NCBI RefSeq assembly: GCF_010668395.1
Contig: NZ_WUEY01000004.1
Span: forward strand, 310,001-374,000
Length of the DNA: 64,000 bases
Reading direction: 5' to 3'
DNA from: Martinezella lusitana
GTDB taxonomy: Bacteria; Pseudomonadota; Alphaproteobacteria; Rhizobiales; Rhizobiaceae
The position numbers were made by a program, and so were the translations under genes. This document shows, in pieces, positions 1 through 8,681 of the stretch. The notes beneath the pieces are model-generated. The model saw only the letters and a list, made by a program, of their open reading frames with translations, was not told the DNA's origin and searched no databases. Every line of letters starts with the position of its first letter. Positions within the stretch are counted from its first letter, which is position 1.

Positions 1-1170
1 ATAGTCCTCGATGCCCTGATAGAAATCCTCAAGCTCGGGATCCTTCAGACCGGCGCGGCGGGAAATGACATACCATGTGGCCGCGGCCACCGGATCCTGC
101 TTCGTGCCGATCGCATTGATATAAAGATGCGCCAGCTTGTTCTGCGCGACGACGTTGCCGCGATAGGCGGCAACGCGCATCCAGTTGAAGCCGTCTTCCA
201 GGTCCTGTTTGCCGCCGGTGCCGTTGATCAGCCAGATGCCCATGTCGAGCTGCGCGGTATCGAAGCCGGCATTGGCTGCGCGCGACAACCATTCACGGGC
301 GCGCGCCTTCTTCTCAGGCGGCAGATCGGGAAGATTGAGATAAAGCTGCGAGACGGCATATTGCGCATCGGCAATGCCCTGCTCGGCGGACTTCTCATAA
401 TAGGGAAGCGCCATCTGCAGGCCCTTCAGGCCCGGATTTTCCGCCGTCAGCATCTGGGCCACATTGAATTCGGCGGAAGGCTGCCCGGCATCGGCCGCTT
501 TCCTCATCCATTCATCCGCCTTCTTCTTGTCGCGGGGAACATCGCGCCCTTCGATCAGCATCAGCGCATATTTGAACATCGAGGTCGGATCTCCGCCCTC
601 GGCCGCCTTGCTATACCAGAAGGCCGCATCCTTGGGGTCGCGCTTGACGCCCAAGCCCTGCGACATCAGCTCCGCGATCAGGGTCTGTGCCGCCGGATCG
701 CCGAGCTGCGCGCGTGGCAGCGCCTTTTGAAACGCCGTCAGGTAGTAGCCGCGCTGGAAGGCGCCGTAGGCGTCGTCGACCTTGCCCGTAAACGGCTTTT
801 CCGGCGGCAGATCCGGCAGGTTGGCTCCCATGCGCTCGAAGACGCCAACGCCTTGCGATGGCTTGACGCCACCGTCGGCCTTCGGTTCGGCTCCCGGCTG
901 GATGTTCTCGGTCTTGAAGCTGCCGGCATCTGCGCCCAGCGGCCGCGTCACGATGCTGCTGTCGCGCGCCGGCGCGTCCGGCACGGTGGATTCGTCGTCG
1001 GGTTGCGCCTGCTCATCCGGCCGAGCGCCCTTTTCCGCCGGCGCCGCAACACCCGGCAGCGACGTATCGCCATTGCTCGATTGCGCTGCGGCCAGCAAGG
1101 GAAATGACGCAAGCCCGGCTGCAAGCACGGCAACAAAGGATCGATGGCGGAATCGAGGCATCAACGACAT
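1..1170 (-). CDS. Sel1-repeat (TPR-like) exported protein, 3' end beyond window
   Basis: The reverse strand is open from an ATG at 1170 to the window edge (390 codons, no stop), so the C-terminus is missing. The first 30 or so residues are a signal peptide: basic start, hydrophobic core, then LLAAAQ. An acidic, Pro-rich linker follows to about residue 120. After that come repeated Sel1-type helices with the usual pattern of A-ALG-A-Y/W motifs (for example a segment with FWYSKAAEGGDPTSMFKYA). Sel1 proteins are periplasmic or extracytoplasmic scaffolds; in rhizobia the family includes regulators of exopolysaccharide and signalling, but nothing here fixes the partner. A second in-frame ATG lies at 1161. 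The gene starts 9 bases after the stop of the ThiE-like gene, so the two are probably cotranscribed. Repeat identification is by eye. Confidence 0.85.
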   Translation of the reverse strand, partial: MSLMPRFRHRSFVAVLAAGLASFPLLAAAQSSNGDTSLPGVAAPAEKGARPDEQAQPDDESTVPDAPARDSSIVTRPLGADAGSFKTENIQPGAEPKADGGVKPSQGVGVFERMGANLPDLPPEKPFTGKVDDAYGAFQRGYYLTAFQKALPRAQLGDPAAQTLIAELMSQGLGVKRDPKDAAFWYSKAAEGGDPTSMFKYALMLIEGRDVPRDKKKADEWMRKAADAGQPSAEFNVAQMLTAENPGLKGLQMALPYYEKSAEQGIADAQYAVSQLYLNLPDLPPEKKARAREWLSRAANAGFDTAQLDMGIWLINGTGGKQDLEDGFNWMRVAAYRGNVVAQNKLAHLYINAIGTKQDPVAAATWYVISRRAGLKDPELEDFYQGIEDY

Positions 1171-1179
1171 GAATCGCTA

Positions 1180-1833
1180 TCAATCCTCAAACCGTGGCGC
1201 TTTTTCGTCGAGAAGCGCATTCACTTCGGCAACGATCGACGGGGCCGCTGCGGGATCGGCAAAAACCGCCGCGTGCAGCGCAACGAACTCGGCACCCGTC
1301 AAAGCCACATCCAGGGCCGATTTCGGATCGGTGCCGCCCATGACGACGCAGGGGATCTCGATCATCGAGGCCCACCATTCGCCCAGCGCCAGATTTTTCG
1401 GATGCGCCTCTGGCTTGATATCGCCATCCAGCTTGCCGAAAAAGATATAGTCCGGCCGCAGCTCGCCGATTTCCAGAGCGCTGTGCCTGTCGGCCGCGCT
1501 GCCACCGCCGACGATCAGCTTCGGCACGAATTTTTCCACGGCCTCGGCAAGCTCCGGAAACTTGCCGGCAATATGCAACCCGTCGGCCTTGACGCGGCCC
1601 GCCACGCGGCTGTCGCCGGCAATCAGCGCCGCGGCACCGGCCGCCTGCACCACCGGCACCAGCTTCTCCGCATGTTTCTGGAACGTCCCGTCATCGAGAC
1701 CATATTGAGGAATGATCACCGAGGCGACGTCCCCGCCCCTGAGAGCATCGGTCACCGCTTTCGTCTTCTGCTCGATATCGGCAATATCGGGAACGATGAG
1801 AACGAGGCGGCAACGATCTTCGGGCACGGTCAT
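1180..1833 (-). CDS. Thiamine-phosphate synthase family protein (divergent ThiE/TenI-like)
   Basis: A 217-residue TIM-barrel protein of the ThiE/TenI family. The C-terminal half has the family's phosphate-binding style segments (PCVVMGGTDPKSA, then GAEFVALHAAVF), and the middle has DGLHIAG where canonical ThiE has a DGVHLGQ-type motif. The usual thiazole/pyrimidine pyrophosphate signature is poorly kept, so it may be a TenI-like or repurposed paralogue, not the housekeeping thiamine-phosphate synthase. I chose the ATG at 1833 because GGAAG lies 5 bases upstream; ATGs at 1845 and 1860 are possible. It leads into the Sel1 gene (9-base gap). It is divergent from the ArsR gene, whose candidate operator lies about 160 bases upstream of this start. 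Confidence 0.75.
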   Translation of the reverse strand: MTVPEDRCRLVLIVPDIADIEQKTKAVTDALRGGDVASVIIPQYGLDDGTFQKHAEKLVPVVQAAGAAALIAGDSRVAGRVKADGLHIAGKFPELAEAVEKFVPKLIVGGGSAADRHSALEIGELRPDYIFFGKLDGDIKPEAHPKNLALGEWWASMIEIPCVVMGGTDPKSALDVALTGAEFVALHAAVFADPAAAPSIVAEVNALLDEKAPRFED

Positions 1834-1991
1834 ACGAGCTTCCATTGTTTCGGCTTCCATCGTCAGCGATGGCACACCGGTTCGATAGTCGTGAGTAAAT
1901 CCGTTAGCTCTCTCTGACAAGAGGCAGCGTCCGAAACCGCCTGTCCGCACGAAAACGAATTGCTCCCGCAACCGCAGCAATCTGCGGGATC

Positions 1992-2014
1992 GCACAATAT
2001 ATCGTGCAGCGCAC
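1992..2014. promoter_or_regulatory. Candidate ArsR operator
   Basis: Three alternating GCAC/GTGC half-sites lie between the divergent ThiE-like and ArsR genes. Positions 1992-2007 form a near-perfect palindrome (GCACAATA/TATCGTGC). GTGC at 2004 and GCAC at 2011 form a second inverted pair with a 3-base gap. The site lies 43-65 bases before the ArsR start, where an autoregulated winged-helix repressor would bind. Binding is inferred. Confidence 0.5.
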
Positions 2015-2056
2015 AATTAGCTTGCCGCCCTTTGGCGTTTGACGTAGCTTTCCGCC

Positions 2057-2317
2057 ATGTCGACCATGGACCCCTTCGCAGCCATCGCGGATCCGAACCG
2101 GCGTCACCTGCTGGAGGAGTTGCGCCGCGCACCCAAAACGGTCAACGAACTGGCGCAGGGCCTGCCGATCAGCCGGCCGGCGGTTTCGCAGCATCTCAAG
2201 GCGCTGCTCGACAGCAATCTCGTATCCGTCACCAACGAAGGCACGAAACGCATATACGCGGTCAACAGCCGCGGTTTCGACAAGCTCAATCTATGGCTGG
2301 ATCAGTTCTGGTCCTGA
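2057..2317 (+). CDS. ArsR-family winged-helix transcriptional regulator
   Basis: An 86-residue protein that is almost entirely a winged helix-turn-helix: PFAAIADPNRRHLLEELR, then the recognition helix region SRPAVSQHLKALLDSNLV, then a beta wing (VTNEGTKRIYAVN). No metal-binding Cys box (ELCVCDL type) is present, so this is the non-metal ArsR branch that typically pairs with an SRPBCC/AHSA1 protein. No such partner is next to it here. It ends soon after the wing with LWLDQFWS, shorter than many relatives at around 100-110 residues. It probably controls itself and/or the divergent ThiE-like operon through the palindromes just upstream. No clear Shine-Dalgarno sequence precedes the ATG, so the transcript may be leaderless or weakly translated. 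Confidence 0.85.
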   Translation: MSTMDPFAAIADPNRRHLLEELRRAPKTVNELAQGLPISRPAVSQHLKALLDSNLVSVTNEGTKRIYAVNSRGFDKLNLWLDQFWS

Positions 2318-2609
2318 GCCTTCGCTTTGCCGACATTCTGGAAAAATTGCGAAATCGCTGAGATATCGGACGGGGAACGATGCCTCGAAAGTGGTTGGTC
2401 CGACTTACTCTGGTCCGAACGATGGGAGCCATGCCCGAACCGTCCTCTAGCGGGAAAATTGCGCCAGCCCCTACTTTCGACGCTATGAAGCCGGCGCATC
2501 CGTTTTAACGGAAATGCTCATCGATCCTGGCTGAAATTGCCTTGAGACCTTTCGATCTGCCTCTCTTGCCCCCAAGATCGATGGCTTTTTGAACTTTGAG
2601 GGCGTTACC
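2318..2609. other. Intergenic region with a doubtful 42-codon ORF
   Basis: No recognisable gene. A 42-codon forward ORF (2380-2508) begins MPRKWLVRLT and is preceded by GGGGAACG, a good ribosome-binding match, but the protein has no recognisable family and may be chance. No terminator or RNA fold stood out. Confidence 0.25.
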
Positions 2610-2783
2610 TTAGTGAACTGAGGAACGCAGACGCTGGATTTCGTCCTTGACGCGCAGTTTCCTGCGTTTGATATCGGCTATTTCCGTATCATTGATAGAG
2701 GGAGATGACATTGCCATATGCAGCGCCTCCTCAAGCGCGACATGTTTCTTTTCGAGCGATTCAAGATGAGCTTGAACAGTCAT
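2610..2783 (-). CDS. DUF465 (YdcH-like) small helical protein
   Basis: A 57-residue protein predicted to be all helix: a first helix with LESLEKKHVALEEALH, a short SSPSINDTEI turn, and a second helix with KRRKLRVKDEIQRLR. This two-helix pattern, with a basic K-K/R-K-L-x-x-K-D-x-I core in the second helix, is the DUF465/YdcH signature. The cellular role of the family is not established. The start at 2783 is supported by GGAAGGAAGG just upstream. A second DUF465 gene lies 230 bases away in the opposite direction, so the pair is divergent. Confidence 0.8.
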   Translation of the reverse strand: MTVQAHLESLEKKHVALEEALHMAMSSPSINDTEIADIKRRKLRVKDEIQRLRSSVH

Positions 2784-3013
2784 ATGACCCTTCCTTCCTC
2801 TGAAGAGCCTCAACCATCCATTCGCCGAGGCCCTAGGTGTCAACCCTCGCACTCTGCCATAACATCGAGCCTTTGTCGAAGGCGAAAACGTGTCCTATAG
2901 GCGGCAAATTCGTGATGAAGGATAACTTCCCGTTATCGTCATTTGATGATAGGAGCTTGCGAGATTCAGGAGGCGGGACGAATGCGATTCCGCAATATGC
3001 TGGGGAAAGAAAC

Positions 3014-3217
3014 ATGGCCGATCAGGAACAGGCGGAAATCAGGCTGATCGTGGCGCGTCTGCGTCAGGAACACGAGGATTATGACGCCGCAATCAATGCC
3101 ATGATTCAGACGGGCTGCGATGCCCTTCGTATCCAGCGCATGAAGAAGAAGAAGCTCGTCATAAAGGACAAGCTGAGCAAGCTGGAAGACCAGATCATCC
3201 CCGACATCATAGCCTGA
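3014..3217 (+). CDS. DUF465 (YdcH-like) small helical protein, second copy
   Basis: A 67-residue helical protein, paralogous to the DUF465 gene on the other strand at 2610-2783. It shows the same layout: an acidic N-terminal helix ([20 protein letters not shown]), a linker containing a Cys, and the basic helix [20 protein letters not shown]. The start at 3014 is chosen because GGGGAAAG precedes it by 4 bases. It ends 16 bases before purE and probably travels on the same transcript, although no functional link to purine synthesis is known. Family function is unknown. Confidence 0.85.
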   Translation: MADQEQAEIRLIVARLRQEHEDYDAAINAMIQTGCDALRIQRMKKKKLVIKDKLSKLEDQIIPDIIA

Positions 3218-3233
3218 GGAGCAGAACGGAACG

Positions 3234-3727
<494 letters not shown>

Positions 3728-3731
<4 letters not shown>

Positions 3732-4792
3732 GCGCGAAGACGATCGGCATCATCGGCGGCGGCCAGCTCGGCCGCATGCTGGCCATGGCGGCTGCGCGCC
3801 TGAATTTCCGCACCATCATCCTCGAACCGCAGGCGGACTGTCCGGCAGCCCAGGTCGCCAACGAACAGATCGCCGCCGCCTATGACGACGCGACAGCCCT
3901 TGCCGAACTGGCAAAGCTCTGCGACGTCGTGACCTATGAATTCGAGAACGTCCCGGTTTCCGCCGCCGAGGAACTGGCCTCGCGGGTAGCGGTCTATCCG
4001 CCGCCGAAAGCGCTGGAAATGGCGCAGGACAGGCTGACCGAGAAGCAGTTCATCAATGGCTGCGGCATCCCGACGGCCCGCTTCCATGCCGTCGACAGCC
4101 AGGCCGGCCTCGAAAAGGCTCTTTCCGACTTCGGCGGGCAAGGCGTGCTGAAGACCCGCCGCCTGGGTTACGACGGCAAGGGACAGCGCGTCTATCGCTC
4201 CGTCGCCGATAGCCCCGAGGGCGGCTACGCGGCATTGGGCAACGTGCCGCTGATTCTCGAAAGCTTCGTATCCTTCGAGCGCGAAATTTCCATCATCGCC
4301 GCCCGGGCGATCGACGGAACGGTTGCCTGCTACGACCCGGCCGAGAATGTTCACCGGAACGGCATTCTCCACACCTCCACGCTGCCATCGGGTATTTCGG
4401 AAAAGACGGCCGCCGCCGCCCGCGAAGCCGCGGAAAAGATATTGACGGCGCTCGGCTATGTCGGCGTCATCGGCATAGAGTTCTTCGTGCTTGCCGACGG
4501 CAGCCTGATTGCCAATGAAATGGCGCCGCGCGTCCATAATTCCGGTCACTGGACGGAAGCCGCCTGCGTCATCTCGCAATTCGAGCAGCATATCCGCGCC
4601 GTCGCCGGCCTGCCGCTCGGAAATCCCCGGCGGCATTCGGATTGCGTCATGACCAATCTGATCGGCGACGACATCCTGGCGCTGCCGGAATGGCTGCGTC
4701 TGGACGATACGCTCGTGCATCTTTATGGTAAGACCGAAGCACGGCCGGGCCGCAAGATGGGGCATGTTACCACCCTTGCACATGGAGCTTGA
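3728..4792 (+). CDS. purK: 5-(carboxyamino)imidazole ribonucleotide synthase (PurK)
   Basis: ATP-grasp enzyme of 354 residues that carboxylates AIR to N5-CAIR using bicarbonate and ATP. The N-terminus shows the pre-ATP-grasp glycine-rich motif [17 protein letters not shown]. The ATP-grasp core follows: a segment with [15 protein letters not shown], then [10 protein letters not shown], then the metal and ATP residues in [14 protein letters not shown]. The start at 3728 uses the ATGA overlap with purE. Its stop is followed, in the same frame and without a gap, by the coding frame of the next orphan gene. Confidence 0.98.
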
Positions 4793-4867
4793 GAGCTGAC
4801 TATAAAAACGCTCGCCTCGTTCCGAGAATTCTTAAGGACCGGAGTTTTAGGTACCATAAGGCCAGGA

Positions 4868-5437
4868 TTGACCATATCCGAGGTGGTAGCTGCGCTGGGC
4901 GCTCCCAGCAAACTCGGAACGAGATCGGACGGGGGCGTACCTCTCTACTGGTGTTATGGAAAACTGGAAATCCAGTTCGATACAGATGCGCCATATAGAG
5001 CGAACTGGTTCCAGATCGAATGGGCAGGCGATCTGGAAGGCGACTTCGAGATTTTCACAAGCAATTTGGTCCTCGCCTTGGGTGGACTCACCGGCCGCGC
5101 GACGCCGCTAGGCTTTTTGTCCGCGGATATATGGCACCCATCGGACGTAGCCGTATATTTTGTCGAGATTGCCGGGGACATTACCGTCAATCTGCTGGTC
5201 GGAAAGGTGCAGTTGGTCTTTCGCGTTGATCAGACGTTCTTGAGCGACAAGGACCCCAAGATCTATTTGGCGAAGAATGCGATCGCAGACATTGTTCGAG
5301 GCATCGACTCACATTGTGAATTAGACAGCATTTATTCCTATTCGTCGGAGCTGGAAGCAGAAACAAGCAGCCGTCGCGCGCGACGTCAAATTTCCGGAAC
5401 CAGCTATAAAAGTGCTTTGCTACATCCCGAGAGCTAA
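4868..5437 (+). CDS. Orphan protein of unknown function; real start probably upstream and non-AUG
   Basis: I do not recognise a named family. From the TTG at 4868 the protein has 189 residues, but the frame is open back to the purK stop, and the extra segment reads convincingly as protein (ASFREFLRTGVLGTIRPG then LTISEVVAALGAPSK). That stretch resembles the N-terminal opening of many small single-domain proteins that begin LREFL-x-x-G-x-LG-x-I-x-LGM-x-x-x-EV. No ATG, GTG or TTG exists between 4793 and 4868, so translation may start at CTG 4796 or the gene may have lost its start. The rest is beta-rich (WCYGKLEIQF, AVYFVEIAGDITVNL). Two 60-base rows counted by hand give 53% and 47% GC, below the neighbours, which suggests transfer. 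Immunity-type proteins have this look, but that is only a guess. Confidence 0.55.
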   Translation: MTISEVVAALGAPSKLGTRSDGGVPLYWCYGKLEIQFDTDAPYRANWFQIEWAGDLEGDFEIFTSNLVLALGGLTGRATPLGFLSADIWHPSDVAVYFVEIAGDITVNLLVGKVQLVFRVDQTFLSDKDPKIYLAKNAIADIVRGIDSHCELDSIYSYSSELEAETSSRRARRQISGTSYKSALLHPES

Positions 5438-5521
5438 AGGTGCCCGCGCTAATAAAGCGTCAAACGACCGACTTTTACCTTGCATATTCGACGATCCCAC
5501 CCCAAAAGTAGCGCCGTGTGG

Positions 5522-5550
5522 TTGACAGGCCCAGTATGACAGGGTATTTG
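5522..5550 (+). promoter_or_regulatory. Sigma-70-type promoter of rpmJ
   Basis: TTGACA at 5522-5527, a 17-base spacer and TATTTG at 5545-5550 fit the housekeeping consensus. The predicted transcript starts near 5557 and would carry a leader of about 90 bases before rpmJ. Confidence 0.65.
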
Positions 5551-5565
5551 CTCCCCACCCTAAAG

Positions 5566-5587
5566 AGCGCGCCCTGAGCGCGCTTTT
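5566..5587 (+). promoter_or_regulatory. GC-rich hairpin with T tract in the rpmJ leader
   Basis: AGCGCGC (5566-5572), loop CCTGA, and GCGCGCT (5578-5584) form a perfect 7-bp stem followed by TTT. It would lie about 10 bases after the predicted transcription start, so it could act as an early terminator or leader element for rpmJ. If transcription starts further down, it could instead end upstream transcripts. Confidence 0.45.
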
Positions 5588-5645
5588 GATTGTTAAAGAC
5601 ACGGGCGAATGTGACATTCCCCCTCGAACATCGCGGATCAGAAAA

Positions 5646-5771
5646 ATGAAGATCAAGAATTCGCTCAAGTCGCTCAAGGCGCGCCATCGTGACAACCGTC
5701 TCGTCCGCCGCAAGGGCCGCATCTACATCATCAACAAGCTGAACCCGCGCTACAAGGCTCGTCAGGGCTGA
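5646..5771 (+). CDS. rpmJ: Ribosomal protein L36, zinc-ligand-free type
   Basis: A 41-residue basic protein starting [20 protein letters not shown] and ending NPRYKARQG. It is the ykgO/type B form of L36, part of the large ribosomal subunit. The zinc-binding Cys/His set of classical L36 is absent (Asn stands where many relatives keep Cys). In rhizobia this form is the normal L36 and not a zinc-starvation paralogue. It has its own promoter (5522-5550) and a terminator directly after, so it is monocistronic. Confidence 0.97.
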   Translation: MKIKNSLKSLKARHRDNRLVRRKGRIYIINKLNPRYKARQG

Positions 5772-5774
5772 TTT

Positions 5775-5815
5775 AGCGCGCGGCTCGGATCCTGTGGGTC
5801 CGGCGCTCAGTTTTA
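5775..5815 (+). terminator. Rho-independent terminator of rpmJ
   Basis: AGCGC (5775-5779) pairs with GCGCT (5803-5807), and inside it CGGATCC pairs with GGGTCCG with one G-T wobble. TTTT follows at 5811. It starts a few bases after the rpmJ stop. Confidence 0.65.
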
Positions 5816-5862
5816 GTTGATCGCATCAAATTTGTTTTGATCTTCGACATTGGCGGGCTACT

Positions 5863-6492
5863 ATGCCCGCCATGCGCGTTTTTGCTTTGTCATATCTAGC
5901 CCTGCCGATTCTGCTTGCCTTGATTGCCACCGCCCCCCATGCGGCGCTGGCGGATGAGACGAGCCAAGTGGAAAAGACCGATCCCGGTGATTCCTCCGGC
6001 AGCCTGTCGCCCAAGCAGCAGCTCGACAATCTGTTCACGGCCCTGAAGCGCCAGCGCGATCCGGATCAGGCCAACCTGATCGCGGAACAGATCAATACCC
6101 AGCTCAGCGATTCCGGCAGCGCCACGATCAATCTTCTGATGCAGTGGGCCGACAAGGCCATCCAGGACAAGCGCAATTTCGCTGCCATGGACTATCTGGA
6201 TCAGGTGATTTCGCTGAAGCCCGACTATGTCGAAGGCTGGAATCGCCGGGCGACGCTGAACTTCGCCATCGGCGACTACCGCAAATCCATGGAAGACATC
6301 AATCAGGTCCTGCGCATCGAGCCGCGCCATTTCGGCGCGCTGGCCGGCATGGCGGCGATCTTGACCGAACGCGGCAACGACGCGCTTGCCCTGAAGGCCT
6401 GGGAGCGCTTTCTGGAGGTCTATCCGGCGAATCGGTCGGCCCAGGAAGAAGCGGACAAGCTGTCGGAAAAGATTGCCGGAAGCCGCACCTGA
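5863..6492 (+). CDS. Exported TPR-repeat protein
   Basis: A 209-residue protein with an N-terminal signal peptide (hydrophobic YLALPILLALIATAP followed by AALADE) and then TPR helices. Repeats are visible as NFAAMDYLDQVISLKPDYVE, WNRRATLNFAIGDYRKSMED (ending VLRIEPRHFGA) and a third GMAAILTERGNDALALKAWE (ending FLEVYPANR). The latter half of each repeat shows the A-x-x-x-P turn. It likely acts in the periplasm as a protein-interaction scaffold; its partner is unknown. The ATG at 5863 is used, with another ATG at 5872. It is preceded by the rpmJ terminator, so it has its own transcript. Confidence 0.85.
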   Translation: MPAMRVFALSYLALPILLALIATAPHAALADETSQVEKTDPGDSSGSLSPKQQLDNLFTALKRQRDPDQANLIAEQINTQLSDSGSATINLLMQWADKAIQDKRNFAAMDYLDQVISLKPDYVEGWNRRATLNFAIGDYRKSMEDINQVLRIEPRHFGALAGMAAILTERGNDALALKAWERFLEVYPANRSAQEEADKLSEKIAGSRT

Positions 6493-6601
6493 CGTCTTAG
6501 CCGCGGCTTTGCCCGTCCCGCCATTCGAATCAGGCAGGAAGGGATGAAAAGCCGCAACAATGCGCTAGATAAGTAGCTCGAGATATTTGATCCGTGCCGC
6601 A

Positions 6602-7651
6602 ATGATCGATTCTTTGCTCGCCTCCGTTGTCATGCTTCTTGTCGTCGCTGCAGGCTTTTCCGCCTACAAGACGCGCGCCATCGAGCAGACCTATCCCAAT
6701 ATCGGCGAACTGACCGATATCGGCGGCTATCGCCTCAACGCCGTGCACTTGCCGCGCCCGGTAACGGCGGACCTGCCGGCCCTGGTGTTCATCCATGGCG
6801 CCAGCGGCAATCTGCGCGATCAGTTGGAAGCGTTTGCAGCGCCTTTGAGCGGCCGCGCCGAAATGCTGTTCGTCGATCGTCCCGGCCATGGCTATTCCGA
6901 GCGCGGAACGGCCGAAAACGCCCTTCCCTCCGGCCAGGCGGATGCCATCGCGCGGTTGATGGACGAGCGCGGCATCAAGAGCGCCATCGTCATCGGCCAC
7001 TCCTTCGGCGGCGCAATCGCCGCCGCCTTCGGCTTGCGCCATCCCGACAGGACCGAGGGGCTGCTCTTTCTCGCTCCGGCGACACATCCCTGGCCGGGCG
7101 GCGTCGACTGGTATTATACGCTCGCCGCCATGCCCGTCCTCGGCTGGCTCTTCACGCATCTGTTTGTCATTCCGATCGGCCTGCGCCGGGTCGAAACCGG
7201 CACGCTCAGCATCTTCCGCCCGAACGAGCGACCGGCGGACTACATCATGAAAACCGCGCCCGAACTGGTGCTGCGGCCACATACCTTCCGCAACAACGCC
7301 GCCGATGTGGTCAACCTCCTCGCCTATGTCTCCGCTCACGCGCCGCGCTATAGGGAGATCAAGGCGCCCACGGTCATCATTACCGGCGACAGCGACGATA
7401 TCGTGCTCGAGGAACTGCACTCGCGCGGTCTTGCACGGGATATCGCCGGCGCCGAGCTCGTCACCATCCGCAATCTCGGCCACAAGCCGGACTACGTGAC
7501 GACGGATGTCGCGATCGCCGCCATCGAACGGCTGGCCGGCCAGCCGCGCGATCTGCAAGAACTTGCCGCACAGGCAGAAATCCGCATCGCCAGCTTCGGC
7601 AGCGGTGCATCCGGGCGGCCATCGCCATCTCAGGCCGTAACGGCGTCGTAG
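6602..7651 (+). CDS. Alpha/beta hydrolase, membrane-anchored
   Basis: A 349-residue alpha/beta hydrolase. Residues 1-22 form a hydrophobic anchor or signal (SLLASVVMLLVVAAGFSAY). The fold is clear: oxyanion segment VFIHGASGN near residue 63, VDRPGHGYS, nucleophile elbow GHSFGG with Ser134, acid in TGDSDD (Asp263) and His294 in NLGHKPDY. Substrate is unknown; the family covers esterases, haloalkane dehalogenase-like and epoxide hydrolase-like enzymes. A TTG at 6587 is an alternative start. Its last 22 bases overlap the 3' end of the convergent LysR gene. Confidence 0.9.
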   Translation: MIDSLLASVVMLLVVAAGFSAYKTRAIEQTYPNIGELTDIGGYRLNAVHLPRPVTADLPALVFIHGASGNLRDQLEAFAAPLSGRAEMLFVDRPGHGYSERGTAENALPSGQADAIARLMDERGIKSAIVIGHSFGGAIAAAFGLRHPDRTEGLLFLAPATHPWPGGVDWYYTLAAMPVLGWLFTHLFVIPIGLRRVETGTLSIFRPNERPADYIMKTAPELVLRPHTFRNNAADVVNLLAYVSAHAPRYREIKAPTVIITGDSDDIVLEELHSRGLARDIAGAELVTIRNLGHKPDYVTTDVAIAAIERLAGQPRDLQELAAQAEIRIASFGSGASGRPSPSQAVTAS

Positions 7652-8571
7652 TCACGCGCATCCTCGAACAGCCGGCTCTGCGGCACGGCCTCGACGGTCT
7701 GCCGCACCGACTGCAGGATGATCGATGCCAGTCGTTCCGTCGCCGGGCTCGCCTCCACCTCGGCGCGATGCAACACGAGATCCAGCTTCGGCAAAGACGG
7801 CAGGCCGGCCTCGCCCGGCATCAGTTGCCGAACCTTGTCAGGCAAGCCGAGCGGCGTGCGCAACGCCAGGCCGAGGCCGGCCGCCGTCGCCGCCCAAAGC
7901 CCCCCGAGGCTCGGGCTGACGAAGGATATCCGCCAGCCGATACCGGCACGATCGAGCGCCTTCGTGGCGATGTTCCGCAGTAGACACGGTGCCTCCAATG
8001 AGGCAAGCGGCATGGTCTCGCCGCTGTCGGCACGCCAGTGCACCGCGCCATTGGCCGGCCCGACCCAGCAGAGCGGTACCTCCGCAATACGATCCGTATG
8101 GGCCGTACGAAAGCCATCGCTCCAGGCAAGCGCCAGATCGAGCTTGCCGGACGTTACCCGCTCGACCAGCTCCACATTGCGCACGACGCGCGCCTCGATG
8201 CGCACCTTTGGATGCGCGCGCGCGAAACGTCCGAGCACTTCGGGCAGCAGCGTTTCCCCGAAATCCTCTTGCAAACCCAGGCGCACCCATCCCTCGAGCT
8301 CGGTTCCGTGCAGCGCGGTGGCCGCCTCGTCGTTGAGATCCAGCAGCCTGCGCGCATAGGCGAGCATCGTCTCGCCGGCCTCCGTCAACGCCAGGCCTCG
8401 GCCTGCCTTGCGGAAGATCGGAGCGCCCGCCTGCTCTTCCAGCCTCTTGAGCTGGGCACTGATCGCCGAGGTCGAACGCCCGAGCCGATCCGCCGCCTTG
8501 GCATAGCTGCCGAGGTCCATGCCGGTGACGAAGCTGCGCAGGACATCGAGATCGAAGATAACTTTCCGCAT
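7630..8571 (-). CDS. LysR-family transcriptional regulator
   Basis: A 313-residue LysR protein. The N-terminal winged HTH is clear (LDVLRSFVTGMDLGSYAKAA, then GRSTSAISAQLKRLEEQAG). The effector domain begins at about residue 92 (VRLGLQEDFGETLLPEVLGR). It is divergent from the tautomerase gene with 110 bases between starts, a classic arrangement in which the LysR protein controls itself and the adjacent cassette. A small palindrome lies in that gap (8593-8605). The inducer is unknown. The 3' end overlaps the alpha/beta hydrolase gene by 22 bases. Confidence 0.95.
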   Translation of the reverse strand: MRKVIFDLDVLRSFVTGMDLGSYAKAADRLGRSTSAISAQLKRLEEQAGAPIFRKAGRGLALTEAGETMLAYARRLLDLNDEAATALHGTELEGWVRLGLQEDFGETLLPEVLGRFARAHPKVRIEARVVRNVELVERVTSGKLDLALAWSDGFRTAHTDRIAEVPLCWVGPANGAVHWRADSGETMPLASLEAPCLLRNIATKALDRAGIGWRISFVSPSLGGLWAATAAGLGLALRTPLGLPDKVRQLMPGEAGLPSLPKLDLVLHRAEVEASPATERLASIILQSVRQTVEAVPQSRLFEDARDYDAVTA

Positions 8572-8592
8572 GGATAACCATCCATATTTTTG

Positions 8593-8605
8593 GGACTATT
8601 AGTCC
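8593..8605. promoter_or_regulatory. Candidate operator between LysR and tautomerase genes
   Basis: GGACTA-T-TAGTCC is a perfect 6+1+6 palindrome placed 22 bases upstream of the LysR start and 77 bases upstream of the tautomerase start. It is the most obvious symmetric site in this divergent promoter region. Binding by the adjacent LysR protein is inferred. Confidence 0.4.
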
Positions 8606-8681
8606 AGAATTTTCCAATTTTCAGGATGATTATCTCGTGGCAATCTATGCTCGTCAAGTGACACACAGACAGGAGCATCCC

